Source: Bog-473 sp963828505
GTDB lineage: Bacteria > Actinomycetota > Acidimicrobiia > Acidimicrobiales > RAAP-2
Assembly: GCA_963828505.1 (NCBI GenBank)
Contig: CAWHFM010000004.1
Location: 98,029 to 162,028, forward strand
DNA: 64,000 nt
Reading direction: 5' to 3'
Part shown: positions 43,209 through 52,452 of the stretch, piece after piece
Position numbering within the stretch: the stretch's first letter is position 1
How the letters are laid out: each line of letters begins with the position of its first letter
Made by a program: the position numbers and the translations under genes
Notes under the pieces: model-generated
Database searches by the model: none
What the model saw: the letters and a program-made list of their open reading frames with translations, nothing else
What the model was told of the DNA's origin: nothing

Positions 43209-44048
43209 CTAGCGGCGCTGGTCGTGCGTTCCGGCCTTGCGGACCCGCCACCACGTGCCGAAGACGACCCGGCCGTAGCGGAAGCCGAAGAGCCAGTTCT
43301 TCCCCTTCTTGGTCGTGCCCGAAGCGCGGGGCAACCAGACCGTGGGGCGCTCGGTGACGCGCCAGCCACGCCGCATGGCCACGATCAGCAGCTCGGCCGT
43401 CTGGTACTGGGACTGGATCAGCCGGTAGGCGACGTCCTCGAGCATGCTCACCCGCAGGGCGCGGTAGCCGTTGGAGGTGTCGGTGAGCTTCGTGCGCCCC
43501 ATGGCGCTCATGATGGAGGAGAACACCCGCACGCCGGCCTTGCGGGTGCGGTCGGTCGTGGTGTCCCGGCCGAGCACCCGCGAGGCGACCACGAAGTCGG
43601 CCTCGTCGTCCACCAGGGGCTGCAGCATGACCGGGATCTCGCCGGGGTCGTTCTGGCCGTCGGCATCGAGCGTGACGACGAACTGGGCGCCGAGCTCGAT
43701 GCAGAGGGCGTAGCCGACGCGGAGCGCATAGCCGTGACCCAGGTTCTCGGTGAGGACGAAGGTCACCGCGCCGGCGTCGAGTGCCACCCGGTCGGTCCGG
43801 TCGCTCCCGCCGTCCACGACGACCAGGGTCGTGACCGGGAGCCCGCACGCCTCCGCCGGCATGGCGGCCAGCACCGCGCCGATGTTGTCCTCCTCCTCGA
43901 AGGCACAGATCAAGCCCACGGTGGGGGAGACCTTGAGGTCCGGGTAGCGGCGGTCGAACTCCAGGCGCGACGCCTCGATGACGCGGCGGGCGCGATCGGG
44001 GTCGGTGTGGACAGCGGCGCCGGAGGCCGCGCCGCTCTCGGGGCTCAA
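43209..44048 (-). CDS. Glycosyltransferase family 2 (dolichyl-phosphate-sugar synthase-like)
   Basis: 279 residues. LICAFEEEDNIGAVLAAM and VVVDGGSDRT bind the nucleotide sugar, and TLDADGQNDP holds the DxD at 128-130. Resembles polyprenyl-phosphate mannose/glucose synthases but lacks C-terminal membrane helices. The TTG start overlaps the HD gene stop (TTGA). With IspH in the same operon, a link to polyprenyl-phosphate sugar donors is plausible but inferred. Confidence 0.87.
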   Translation of the reverse strand: MSPESGAASGAAVHTDPDRARRVIEASRLEFDRRYPDLKVSPTVGLICAFEEEDNIGAVLAAMPAEACGLPVTTLVVVDGGSDRTDRVALDAGAVTFVLTENLGHGYALRVGYALCIELGAQFVVTLDADGQNDPGEIPVMLQPLVDDEADFVVASRVLGRDTTTDRTRKAGVRVFSSIMSAMGRTKLTDTSNGYRALRVSMLEDVAYRLIQSQYQTAELLIVAMRRGWRVTERPTVWLPRASGTTKKGKNWLFGFRYGRVVFGTWWRVRKAGTHDQRR

Positions 44049-44587
44049 AGTGACTTCGGCGTCGCGAAGATCTGGCGCACCAACGGTTCGAAGTGCGAGA
44101 GCGGCTTCGTGGGGTAGTCAGGGTCGAAGCTCGTCTGGTCCCACTCGTCGGCGAACTGCTCGGCCAGGGCGTACCAGGCCTCGCCCTCGTACTTCTCCCG
44201 TGCGTTCGGGTCCAGGCCGAGATACTCGTAGTAGTGGCGGCCCTGGAAGTCCTGATGGGCCAGGATCATGTGGTAGGTGTCAGCGTCGACGTAGGGACGC
44301 AGGATCTCGGCCGCGATCCTGGGGTGGTTCATGACCGACACCGCCTTGCCGATGTCGTGACAGAGGGAGGCGACGACGACCTCGTCGGCGGCTCCCGCCT
44401 CCTCGGCCCGGGTCGCCGTCTGCAGCGAGTGGACCAGCTGGTCGACCTCGAACCCGTCGACGATCTCTTCGAGGGAGGCCAGCATGGCCAGCACTCGATC
44501 GGCCACGCGGGGTTGGTGCTCCATCGACTCGGTGACGATGTGCTGCCACTGCGCCGAGGTCGACTCGTCCATACGGGTGAACGTCAT
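44045..44587 (-). CDS. HD-domain protein (PhnZ/TmpB-like group)
   Basis: 180 residues. His53 in DQLVHSLQT, HD at 77-78 (LCHDIGK), then NHPRI and LAHQDFQGRHYYEY supply further metal ligands. The spacing recalls the mixed-valence di-iron HD oxygenases related to PhnZ and to inositol oxygenase, as well as simple phosphohydrolases. Substrate unknown. 7 bp after ispH. Confidence 0.8.
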   Translation of the reverse strand: MTFTRMDESTSAQWQHIVTESMEHQPRVADRVLAMLASLEEIVDGFEVDQLVHSLQTATRAEEAGAADEVVVASLCHDIGKAVSVMNHPRIAAEILRPYVDADTYHMILAHQDFQGRHYYEYLGLDPNAREKYEGEAWYALAEQFADEWDQTSFDPDYPTKPLSHFEPLVRQIFATPKSL

Positions 44588-44594
44588 GACCCAA

Positions 44595-45665
44595 TCATCG
44601 CGCCGGGCTGCCGGAGAGGGCCAGCACGTCGAGGACGTCGGCCGCGGAGACCGCCCGGTCCTCGGCCGCCGGGTCGGCCCGGGTGGAAGCCGGGCGGCCG
44701 GCCAGCAGCCCGAGGGTCGACCCCACGGCGCGCAGCAGCTCGCGGAGCTCGGGGGGCGGGGGGAAGTACTCGTCCTCGGTCGTCACGGCGACCTCGGTGA
44801 CCCCCTCGGCCGGAGCGAGACGGGCGATGACCTCGGCCACCAGGGCCTCGGGGGCCGAGGCGCCGGCCGTCACCCCGACGATGCCGCTGAGGTCGTCAGG
44901 AAGCTCCTCGGCCTCGTTGACGCGCAGCACGCGGGGGCAGCCGGCGGCTCGGGCCACCTTCTCGAGCGCCACCGTGTTGGAGGAGTTGGCCGACCCGATC
45001 ACGACGATCGCGTCGGCCTCGGACGCGATCTCCTTCAGCGCGGCCTGACGGTTGGTGGTGGCGAAGCACAGGTCGCTGCGGTTCGGCATCCACAGGTCGT
45101 CGAAGCGCCGGCGTGCCGACTCCATGAGGCCGCGCCACTCGTCGTGGCTGAGCGTGGTCTGGGCCAGGAGCGCCACCGGCGTCCCGTCCGCGGCGAGATC
45201 GCCCAGCGCGTCGAGGTCCTCCTCGCGCTCGACCAGCCGGACGGACTCGGGGGCGACGGCCATGGTGCCCACCGCCTCCTCGTGACCGGCGTGACCGACG
45301 TAGAGGACGGTGTAGCCCTTGCGGCTGCGCACTTTGAGCTCGTGGTGCACCTTGGTCACGAGCGGGCACACCGCGTCGACGACCACACCGCCGCGCCGGC
45401 GGGCCTGGCCTACCACCTCGGGTGCGGAGCCGTGTGCGCTCAACATGAGCGGTGCTCCCTGGGGGACCTCAGCCACGTCGTCGACGAAGACCACCCCCTG
45501 CTGGCGGAAGCGGTCCACCACGTGCCGGTTGTGGACGATCTCGTGGTAGCAGTACACCGGAGGCTCGAAGACCCGCACCATCCACGCCAGAGCCTTGATG
45601 GCCTTCTCGACACCGGCGCAGAAGCCCCGGGGCTGGGCGAGCAGCACGCGTTTGACGCCGGGCAC
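44595..45665 (-). CDS. ispH: 4-hydroxy-3-methylbut-2-enyl diphosphate reductase
   Basis: 356 residues. The three Fe-S ligands are C16 (GFCAGV), C100 (DAVCPLVTKVH) and C200 (SDLCFATTNRQ). Last step of the MEP pathway, producing IPP and DMAPP. GTG start. Leaderless: GATAAC ends 9 nt before it on the minus strand. Residues after about 315 are an extra low-complexity tail. Confidence 0.96.
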   Translation of the reverse strand: MPGVKRVLLAQPRGFCAGVEKAIKALAWMVRVFEPPVYCYHEIVHNRHVVDRFRQQGVVFVDDVAEVPQGAPLMLSAHGSAPEVVGQARRRGGVVVDAVCPLVTKVHHELKVRSRKGYTVLYVGHAGHEEAVGTMAVAPESVRLVEREEDLDALGDLAADGTPVALLAQTTLSHDEWRGLMESARRRFDDLWMPNRSDLCFATTNRQAALKEIASEADAIVVIGSANSSNTVALEKVARAAGCPRVLRVNEAEELPDDLSGIVGVTAGASAPEALVAEVIARLAPAEGVTEVAVTTEDEYFPPPPELRELLRAVGSTLGLLAGRPASTRADPAAEDRAVSAADVLDVLALSGSPAR

Positions 45666-45698
45666 AAAGTCCAGGTTATCGGCACTATCCTGGTCAGC
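45666..45698. promoter_or_regulatory. 33-bp bidirectional leaderless promoter region
   Basis: Only 33 bp separate the ispH and DUF512 starts. CACTAT (45683-45688) is 10 nt before the DUF512 ATG; GATAAC on the other strand (45680-45675) is 9 nt before the ispH GTG. Both -35 boxes must then lie within the opposite gene's 5' end or -10 region, so the two promoters probably compete. Confidence 0.45.
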
Positions 45699-47084
45699 AT
45701 GTCAGCTCCCACGGTGACTTCGGTCACCGCGGCGTCGCCGGCAGCCCGGGCCGGCCTGGCCGTGGGCGACGAGCTCGTCAGCCTCAACGGGTGTGAGCCG
45801 CGCGACGTGATCGAATTCCAGCAACTCGCCGATGCCGACGACCTCAGCGTCCTCGTGCGACGCGCCGGCGCGCCGCTCCCGCGCCTGGTACGGGTCTCGA
45901 AGGGGGCGGGGGAGCCCCTCGGGGTCGAGGTGTCGTCAGCCGTGTTCGACCGTGTCCGCACCTGTGACAACCACTGTGCCTTCTGCTTCATCTACCAGCT
46001 GCCCAAGGGCATGCGCCGCAGCCTCTACCTCAAGGACGACGACTACCGGCTCTCGTTCCTCTACGGCAACTTCACCACCCTGACGCGCTTCACCGAGCTC
46101 GATGCCGAGCGCATCCTGACCGAACGCCTCGGGCCCCTGTTCGTCTCCATCCACAGCACCGACCCGGACCTGAGAGCCAGCATGCTGCGCAACCCGAGGG
46201 GAGCGACGAGCCTGCGCTGGCTGAGCGTGCTGCTCGACGGGGGCATCGAGGTGCACGGCCAGGTGGTGGTGTGCCCCGGCGTCAACGACGGGGACGCCCT
46301 GGAGGACACGATGGCCGGGATCATGGACCGCTACCCGGCGCTGGCCAGCGTGGGCGTCGTGCCGCTGGGCCTCAGCCGGTTCTCCACGGAGCCCGAGATG
46401 AGACCACACACGGCGGACGAGGCACGCCACGTCGTCGAGACCGTCCACGCCTGGCAGGGTCTCTTCCGGAAGGCCCTCGGCCGCCGGACGGTCTTCGCCG
46501 CCGACGAGTACTACCTGATGGCCGGCCTCCCGCTGCCGCCCGACCGCCACTACGAGGGGTACCCGCAGCACGAGAACGGCATCGGCATGGCCCGGGCCTT
46601 CACCGAAGGCTTTCGCCGGCCGTCGGCCGAGGGCCCCGGAGGCGTTCGCCACGGGTTCTTCGCCGCCGTCGACGCTGCCCCGGCCGCCGGGTACCGAGCC
46701 CCGCGACTGCCCACCGTGCCGGGTGGCCGGGACGACCGGCCCGTCGTCGTGCTGACCGGGACCTACGGGGCGACCGTGCTCGCCCCACTGGTCGCCGGCC
46801 ACGAACGGACCGACATCTCGGTGCGGGCGGTCCCCAACGACTTCTTCGGGGGGAACATCGGCGTCGCCGGCCTGCTCACCGCCGAGGACGTGGCGCGCTC
46901 GCTGGGCGACATCCCGGACGGCACGCGCGTCCTGCTGCCCGATGCCTGTCTCAACGAGGGCCGTTTTCTGGACGGGCTGACGTTGGCCGACCTGCCGCGG
47001 CCGGTCGAAATCGTGCCGTGCGACGGCCCGTCCCTCCACGCCGCCCTCGACGGCCGCTCGTTCGTGCCGGCGTGCGCGGCATGA
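45699..47084 (+). CDS. DUF512 / PDZ-radical SAM protein
   Basis: 461 residues. N-terminal PDZ-like domain (AARAGLAVGDELVSLNG), then CxxxCxxC at C89, C93 and C96 (TCDNHCAFCF) for a radical SAM [4Fe-4S] cluster, then the DUF512 C-terminal domain (VPNDFFGGNIGVAGLLT). Widespread next to der in Gram-positives; a role in metal or cofactor handling is unsettled. Overlaps der (ATGA). Confidence 0.92.
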   Translation: MSAPTVTSVTAASPAARAGLAVGDELVSLNGCEPRDVIEFQQLADADDLSVLVRRAGAPLPRLVRVSKGAGEPLGVEVSSAVFDRVRTCDNHCAFCFIYQLPKGMRRSLYLKDDDYRLSFLYGNFTTLTRFTELDAERILTERLGPLFVSIHSTDPDLRASMLRNPRGATSLRWLSVLLDGGIEVHGQVVVCPGVNDGDALEDTMAGIMDRYPALASVGVVPLGLSRFSTEPEMRPHTADEARHVVETVHAWQGLFRKALGRRTVFAADEYYLMAGLPLPPDRHYEGYPQHENGIGMARAFTEGFRRPSAEGPGGVRHGFFAAVDAAPAAGYRAPRLPTVPGGRDDRPVVVLTGTYGATVLAPLVAGHERTDISVRAVPNDFFGGNIGVAGLLTAEDVARSLGDIPDGTRVLLPDACLNEGRFLDGLTLADLPRPVEIVPCDGPSLHAALDGRSFVPACAA

Positions 47085-48398
47085 CGCTGCCCCTGGTCGT
47101 CGTCGCCGGCCGGCCCAACGTCGGGAAGTCCTCGCTCGTCAACCGCATCGTCGGGGCGCGCGCCGCCGTCGTGGAAGAAGAGCCGGGCGTGACCCGGGAC
47201 CGCAAAGTGCTGACGGCCGAGTGGGCCGGTGTGCCCTTCGACGTCGTCGACACCGGAGGGTGGCTGGCCGCCGGCGACACGCTGGAGGCCAAGGTGAGCG
47301 AGCAGGCCGAGCGCGCCCTGGCCGAAGCCGACGTCGTGCTGATGATCGTCGACGTGACCACCGGGGTGACCGAGGAGGACCTGGCCGCCGCCAAGGTGAT
47401 CCGGCGGGCCGGCCCACCGGTGCACCTCGTCGTGAACAAGGTCGACGACGCCAACCGGGAGGCTGCCGCGTGGGAGTTCGTATCGCTCGGCCTCGGCGAC
47501 CCGTACCCGGTGAGCGCGCTGCACGGACGCGGGACAGGGGACCTGCTCGACGCCGTCGTCGCCGAGTTCTCGGAGCCGGCGACCGACAGCGCGGGGGAGG
47601 AGCGCCCCACGCCCGCGGAGGGCGAGGTGTCCATGCCGCGTGTGGCCATCATCGGCCGACCGAACGTCGGCAAGTCCACGCTGTTCAACCGGTTGTTGGG
47701 AGAGGAGCGCTCCATCGTGCACGACCTCCCCGGCACGACGCGTGACGCCATCGACACTGTCGTCGACACGCCCGACGGCCCGGTCTGCTTCGTCGACACG
47801 GCTGGCCTGCGCCGCCCGGCGCGGACCGATCGCGGCACCGAGCAGCACGCCACGATGCGCGCCCTGCGCCGTGCTCGAACGGGCCGACATCGCCATCCTC
47901 GTCATCGACGCGACCGTCGGTGCGTCGCACCAGGACCAACGACTGGCGGAGCGCATCGGGGTCTCGGGCTGCCCGGCCATCGTCGCGTTGAACAAGTGGG
48001 ACCTGGTGGCGACGGACGACCGCGAGGACGTCCTGGCCGGCGTCGGGGATCGGCTGGCCTTTCTCGGTGCGGCACCGGTGCTCCGGATGTCGGCCAGCTC
48101 CGGACGGGGGGTACACCGGGTCCTGCCCGCCCTGCGCGACTCGGAGGAGGCGTACCACCGACGCGTGCCGACCGGCGCGTTGAACCGGGCGGTCCAAGAG
48201 CTCCAGGACCGCCAGCCCGCTCCCCGGGCGCGCATCCGCTACATCGTCCAGGGCGCCATCGACCCCCCGACCTTCACCATCTTCAGCAGCGGGCGGCTGC
48301 CGCAGACCTGGCTGCGCTACATCGAGCGAGGGCTGCGCGAGAAGTTCGAGCTCGGCCAGACGCCGATGAAGCTGCGCGTCCGGATCGGCGGGCGCTGA
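47081..48398 (+). CDS. der: GTPase Der (EngA), frameshifted as given
   Basis: Two GTPase domains and a KH-like C-terminal domain, ribosome 50S assembly factor. First P-loop AGRPNVGKSS at 9-18, second GRPNVGKSTLFN near 190; DTGG and DTAG switch II motifs are intact. Near 47867 the homologous frame changes: up to HATMRALR it is in one frame, from VLERADIAILVIDAT it continues in the +1 frame to the stop at 48398 (FELGQTPMKLRVRIGG). A 2-nt loss in CTGCGC-C-GTGCTC would explain it. Der is essential in bacteria studied, so a base error in the sequence is the likeliest cause. Confidence 0.85.
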
Positions 48399-48414
48399 GC
48401 GGGCGGAGACGGAC

Positions 48415-48618
48415 GTGGCCTGGTGCGAGGAATGCGACACCTTGGTCGAGGACGAGGACCTCGGCGAGGAGGGGGAGTGCCCGACCTGCGGGACGATCCT
48501 GGCCGAGCAGGAGCGGGGGCCGATCCCCTGGTACTTCAAGGCCATGATCGTGGCCAGCATCATCTACCTCGGCTACCGCGGCTATCAGGGTGTCTCCTGG
48601 GTCGTGGCGCACGTGTAG
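48415..48618 (+). CDS. Small zinc-ribbon membrane protein
   Basis: 67 residues. N-terminal CEEC and CPTC pairs form a zinc ribbon (WCEECDTLVEDEDLG; ECPTCGTIL); residues about 42-60 are one transmembrane helix. GTG start 16 bp after der. The role is unknown; such proteins occur in this neighbourhood in related genomes only as far as I can infer. Confidence 0.75.
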   Translation: MAWCEECDTLVEDEDLGEEGECPTCGTILAEQERGPIPWYFKAMIVASIIYLGYRGYQGVSWVVAHV

Positions 48619-48629
48619 GGTCCGGCTCC

Positions 48630-49148
48630 GTGGCCTTGTACGAGTTGGGCGGCGTGGCGCCGAAGATCGACCCCGAGGCGTATGTGCACCCCGACGCCGT
48701 GGTCATCGGCGACGTCACCGTCGGCGCGGCCTCGAGCGTGTGGCCGGGAGCCGTGCTGCGCGGCGACTACGGCACCATCACGGTCGGCGAACGGACCTCC
48801 ATCCAGGACGGGACCGTCGTCCACGCCGGGCCGGGGTTCCCCACGGTCATCGGGAACGGGTGCGTAATCGGCCACCTCACCCACCTCGAGGGGTGCACCC
48901 TCGAGGACGACTCGCTCGCCGGCTCCGGCAGCGTCGTGCTGCACTGGGCGGTGATCGGACCGGGCGCCACGGTCGCGGCCAACGCCGTCGTCCCCAACCG
49001 CATGGCCATCCCGGCCGGCGCCCTGGCCGTGGGTGTCCCGGCCCGCATCCTCGAGGGCAGGTCGGACCAGGCCATGATCCAGTTCTCCGCCGCGCAGTAC
49101 GTGGCCAACGCCGCTCGCTACAAGGACTCGCTCCGGCGCCTCGATTAG
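48630..49148 (+). CDS. Gamma-carbonic anhydrase-like protein
   Basis: 172 residues, left-handed beta-helix built from hexapeptide repeats (YVHPDAVVIGDVTVG; SVWPGAVLRGDYGTI). The histidines expected for the interfacial metal are partly visible (VVHAGPG; GHLTHLEG). Belongs to the PaaY/YrdA group, some of which hydrate CO2 or hydrolyse CoA esters. GTG start. Ends the block starting at DUF512. Confidence 0.85.
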   Translation: MALYELGGVAPKIDPEAYVHPDAVVIGDVTVGAASSVWPGAVLRGDYGTITVGERTSIQDGTVVHAGPGFPTVIGNGCVIGHLTHLEGCTLEDDSLAGSGSVVLHWAVIGPGATVAANAVVPNRMAIPAGALAVGVPARILEGRSDQAMIQFSAAQYVANAARYKDSLRRLD

Positions 49149-49359
49149 GAACCGCGCTCAGGCGTCGGCGTCGCGCTCCTTCGTCACGTCACAACATGGT
49201 CGCAAGACGTTCACCTGTCATTCGCTTGGGCGGTCCTGAAGACAGAGCCATCCCCCCCAGGCGTGACGCATTAGATCCCGTACTCGCCACAGGGACGCCT
49301 CGTTCGCTGGCATCTTCTGATACAAGTACGACTTCGCGGGACATGAAGGAGGACTGAAA

Positions 49360-49896
49360 GTGGCAGATGTACGAAGGGCGAGCATCAAGAGCCTTGGCCT
49401 GGTCGCAGTTGGGGCCATGGTCTTCGGTGTCGTCGTGGCCACCGGTGTGAGCTGGGCTTCGACTCCTGACTCGATTCCTGACTCGTCGGGAGTGGTTCAC
49501 GGTTGCTACAAGACGACCGGCACCGCTCATGCGTTGAAAGTGATCGACAGCTCGGTCACCGCGTCCTGCCCGTCGGGCTTCACCTCGCTGAACTGGGACC
49601 AGAGCCCGCCGGGCATCGGGGTGAACACCGGGACGGCAAGCGCGGGCATGTCGGCTGGCGCTCAATGCACCTTGGGGCAGATCGAGCTCTTCGCTCAACA
49701 AGGGGACGGACTTCCAACCAACTACACGATCGCCGCCGGACAGCTATTGCCGATCTCTGGCAACAACGCCATGTTCGCCTTGCTCGGAATTACGTACGGC
49801 GGGAATGGCACCTCGAACTTCGCGTTGCCGAACATCCAATCGCTGGCACCCGACCACATGACCTATGGGATCTGCGTCTCGGGCGTCTTCCCCTGA
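49360..49896 (+). CDS. Exported protein with phage-tail-collar-type domain
   Basis: 178 residues, GTG start with a perfect AAGGAGG 7 nt upstream. Signal peptide (hydrophobic residues 12-30, cut near SWAS). Residues 40-85 (GVVHGCYKTTGTAHALKVID) form a small domain repeated among actinobacterial exported proteins. The rest (IELFAQQGDGLPTNYTIAAG; LPISGNNAMFALLGITYGG; FALPNIQSLAP) is the collar domain of tail-fibre and microcystin-dependent proteins, normally cytosolic phage structural units. It ends right after this domain. Upstream 49149-49359 shows only the ribosome binding site. Confidence 0.75.
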   Translation: MADVRRASIKSLGLVAVGAMVFGVVVATGVSWASTPDSIPDSSGVVHGCYKTTGTAHALKVIDSSVTASCPSGFTSLNWDQSPPGIGVNTGTASAGMSAGAQCTLGQIELFAQQGDGLPTNYTIAAGQLLPISGNNAMFALLGITYGGNGTSNFALPNIQSLAPDHMTYGICVSGVFP

Positions 49897-50109
49897 GCAG
49901 ACTCGAAAGCCGAGGGCATTCCGCCTGACGCTCCCAATCTCGTCATCAGAGGTGCTCGTTCGCGGGAGCCGGGTGTCCTTCCAGATCAGAGACACCCTGT
50001 CACGTTGAAATTGGACATCGTCCGCCGCTGGGAAACGTCGCAACACACCTTCAAAAGGTCAGGCGTCGACTCGTCCATCTCCCGCGCGCCGACGCACCGA
50101 CGCACTCGA

Positions 50110-51144
50110 TCAGTCGCGGGCAAAGGCGGCCATGTCGCGCGCCGTGTCCCGGCTGATGTCCGGACAGGCGATCACGAAGATCTCCGTGCCGTGCATGGTC
50201 CCCATGACCTGGCGGCACCGCGCCGGAACGCCGGCGGAGAGAAGGAGCCGGTAGAAATTGATGCCTTCGTCGCGCAGCGGATCACACTCGTTGACGCTCA
50301 CGACCGTTGGCGGAAAGCCGATCACGTCGTCGATCCCGGCAAAGGAAGGCCAGGCGAGCGGGTTCCGTTCCTCGAAGGCCTCGATGCCGTAGCCCATGGC
50401 GCCACGGTTGTTGTGCAGATGGAGAAGGATCCCTTCGTTCTCGACGGACGACGGGCACTCCGGAGTCGGCCACTGACCCGCGATGTAGGGGCAGAGGGCG
50501 TAGAGACCCTTGATCAACGCGAGGTCGCCCTCGCGCTGGAGGCGCAGACCCGTGGCGAGGGTGAGGTTGCCGCCGCCGCTCTCGCCCGCCACCACGATAC
50601 GGGCGGGGTCGATCCGCAGCTGCTCCGCATGATCGACGACCCAGTGCAATCCGGACACGCAATCGTTCAGGCCGGCTGGGAAGGGCGCCACTTCGGGAGC
50701 TGACGACGCGGTGACGCTGTTGCGGAAGTCGACCATCACCACGGCGACGCCGTTCGCCGCGATGAACTTCGCCCACCCGCGGTACATGCCGTCGAAACAC
50801 GAGAGGGAGGTCATGCCGCCCCCGTGGATGTAGTAGACGCACGGTACGACGTCCTGGCTGTCGGGCCTCGTGATGCGGAGCTTCACGGTGTTCCCATCCG
50901 GCTGAGAGGTGAACTCCTCGACGCTGACGACGAGACCGGCCGAGGGGGCGACCTCGTCGGTGTCGCACGCGTCCATCATCGCCGTGAACACCTCACGCCC
51001 CGCGATGGACTCAGGGCTGTTCGCCTCGGCCAGGAGCTCCTCCCGGCTGGACGCGTCGGAGAGCGGCTCCATCGGCGGCATCGCACCGAGCAGCGCGCGC
51101 AATCGTGGGTCGAGGCGGAGGTCTGTTGAGACGTCGACGGTCAT
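50110..51144 (-). CDS. HSL-type alpha/beta-hydrolase (esterase)
   Basis: 344 residues. HGGGM at 107-111 forms the oxyanion hole and GESGGGN carries Ser189; NECDPLRDE (near 287) and MHGTEIF (near 318) supply Asp and His. Hormone-sensitive-lipase family, soluble, no signal peptide. Hydrolyses short to medium acyl esters. Stands alone between two exported-protein genes. Confidence 0.88.
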   Translation of the reverse strand: MTVDVSTDLRLDPRLRALLGAMPPMEPLSDASSREELLAEANSPESIAGREVFTAMMDACDTDEVAPSAGLVVSVEEFTSQPDGNTVKLRITRPDSQDVVPCVYYIHGGGMTSLSCFDGMYRGWAKFIAANGVAVVMVDFRNSVTASSAPEVAPFPAGLNDCVSGLHWVVDHAEQLRIDPARIVVAGESGGGNLTLATGLRLQREGDLALIKGLYALCPYIAGQWPTPECPSSVENEGILLHLHNNRGAMGYGIEAFEERNPLAWPSFAGIDDVIGFPPTVVSVNECDPLRDEGINFYRLLLSAGVPARCRQVMGTMHGTEIFVIACPDISRDTARDMAAFARD

Positions 51145-51322
51145 GCCGTCATTGGATCACATAGGGCCAGGTCGCCGCCGTGTTCAGCCTGCCGTGCGGC
51201 CATTTGCCCTCTTCCCCGTTCCGACATGAATGGGCATTCGGCGGCGGCTGCAGCGGGCGTGACACACTTACCCCGTCGTTCCGTTGGGGGCGGCGAGCGG
51301 CGGACCCGGGAGGAAAGCCTCG

Positions 51323-51961
51323 ATGCGACAGACTCGGAAGTGCTCCCACGTCGCTGGCGTGCTCCTGCTCGGAACCACCGTGACCTCGCTCATCGGCCTG
51401 CTCGGCACATTCACCTCGGCGTCCCCGGCCGGCGCGGTGGCCACAGGGAACCTGATCAAGAACGGGAGCTTCGAGAAGCCTGTTGTTGGTCCGAGTTCCT
51501 ATGCGCTGTTCACAACCGGGCAGACTTTCAACCACTGGACCGTTATCGGCGCCAACGGCAACGTCGGCGTCGTGAGCGGGACGTTCACGCAGAACGGGTT
51601 CTCGTTTCCGGCCGAGAAGGGCAAGCAGTGGTTGGACCTTACGGGCGTCTCGAACACGCCGACCGGTGTCCAGCAAACGGTCGGGACCACCTCGGGGGCC
51701 TCGTACAAACTCACGTTCTGGATCGGCAACGTGTACGACCCAGGCGGGATCTTCGGAACGACGAGCACTGTGGACGTGCTTATCGACGGGAGCAGCGTCG
51801 CCAGCGACACGAACTCACAACAGGGGACGGCTCAGGTGTGGCAGAAGTTCACCGTGCACTTCAAAGCCGCGTCCACGACCACGCAGGTCGGCTTGCTCAA
51901 CGGTGACCCGTCCAACGACACCAACAACGGTCTCGACGCCGTATCTCTCACTCGCAGCTGA
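51323..51961 (+). CDS. Exported choice-of-anchor C / DUF642-like protein
   Basis: 212 residues from an ATG with GGGAGGA 8 nt upstream. Signal peptide (about 1-40, ending SPAGAVA). The mature part starts NLIKNGSFEKPVV and ends NGLDAVSLTRS, the pattern of DUF642-type galactose-binding beta-sandwich domains found on secreted proteins. No anchor or sortase signal seen. Function probably carbohydrate or surface binding. Confidence 0.75.
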   Translation: MRQTRKCSHVAGVLLLGTTVTSLIGLLGTFTSASPAGAVATGNLIKNGSFEKPVVGPSSYALFTTGQTFNHWTVIGANGNVGVVSGTFTQNGFSFPAEKGKQWLDLTGVSNTPTGVQQTVGTTSGASYKLTFWIGNVYDPGGIFGTTSTVDVLIDGSSVASDTNSQQGTAQVWQKFTVHFKAASTTTQVGLLNGDPSNDTNNGLDAVSLTRS

Positions 51962-52000
51962 GCCATCGGGCACGGGCAACCCGCTGCTGTGCCGGCCGAT

Positions 52001-52034
52001 CGGCTGTCGGCTGTCGGCTGTCGGCTGTCGGCTT
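52001..52034 (+). repeat. 7-bp tandem repeat, four copies
   Basis: CGGCTGT repeated four times (52001-52028) plus a partial copy, in the noncoding gap before tRNA-Pro. A variable-number repeat candidate. Confidence 0.85.
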
Positions 52035-52171
52035 GTGGCGAATGTAGGCTTGGCTTTCCTTCGGAAGCCGAGGTCGGGTCCGATGGCGACGGACGACCCG
52101 GCCGACGTTTTTGCCGGGATCTGCCGGCGGTTGAAATATGACCGTTGAGCAGGAGAAGAAGAGCAACACGC

Positions 52172-52246
52172 GGGCTGTGGCGCAGCTTGGTTAGCGCGCT
52201 TGACTGGGGGTCAAGAGGTCCCGGGTTCAAATCCCGGCAGCCCGAC
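52172..52246 (+). tRNA. tRNA-Pro (anticodon GGG)
   Basis: 75 nt. Acceptor CGGGCTG/CAGCCCG pairs over 7 bp; D-arm GCGC/GCGC; anticodon stem CTTGA/TCAAG with loop CTGGGGG, anticodon GGG (reads CCC/CCU); T-arm CCGGG-TTCAAAT-CCCGG. Discriminator A, CCA not encoded. A degenerate copy of its 3' half lies at 60549. Confidence 0.96.
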
Positions 52247-52452
52247 TCGAAAGTCCAGGTAAGAGGCATGGCATTCGGCCTGCTTCCGACGGCGTCTCGC
52301 CGTCCCCGAGAAATCCACGCCCGCCACTGAGCCTGCCCGCGGGCTCGGGGCGCTCTCAGGGTTGTGGCGTGCAGCATCCACCACTGCTGAACGGGCGGCG
52401 TCAATGGCGTCAGCCACGGCTGCGAGGCGACCGCTTTACCATCGTGACCGCC

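Noticed and set aside
52001..52034. Short regular repeats considered as a CRISPR array
   Set aside because: Unit is 7 bp with no spacers and no cas genes anywhere in the window.
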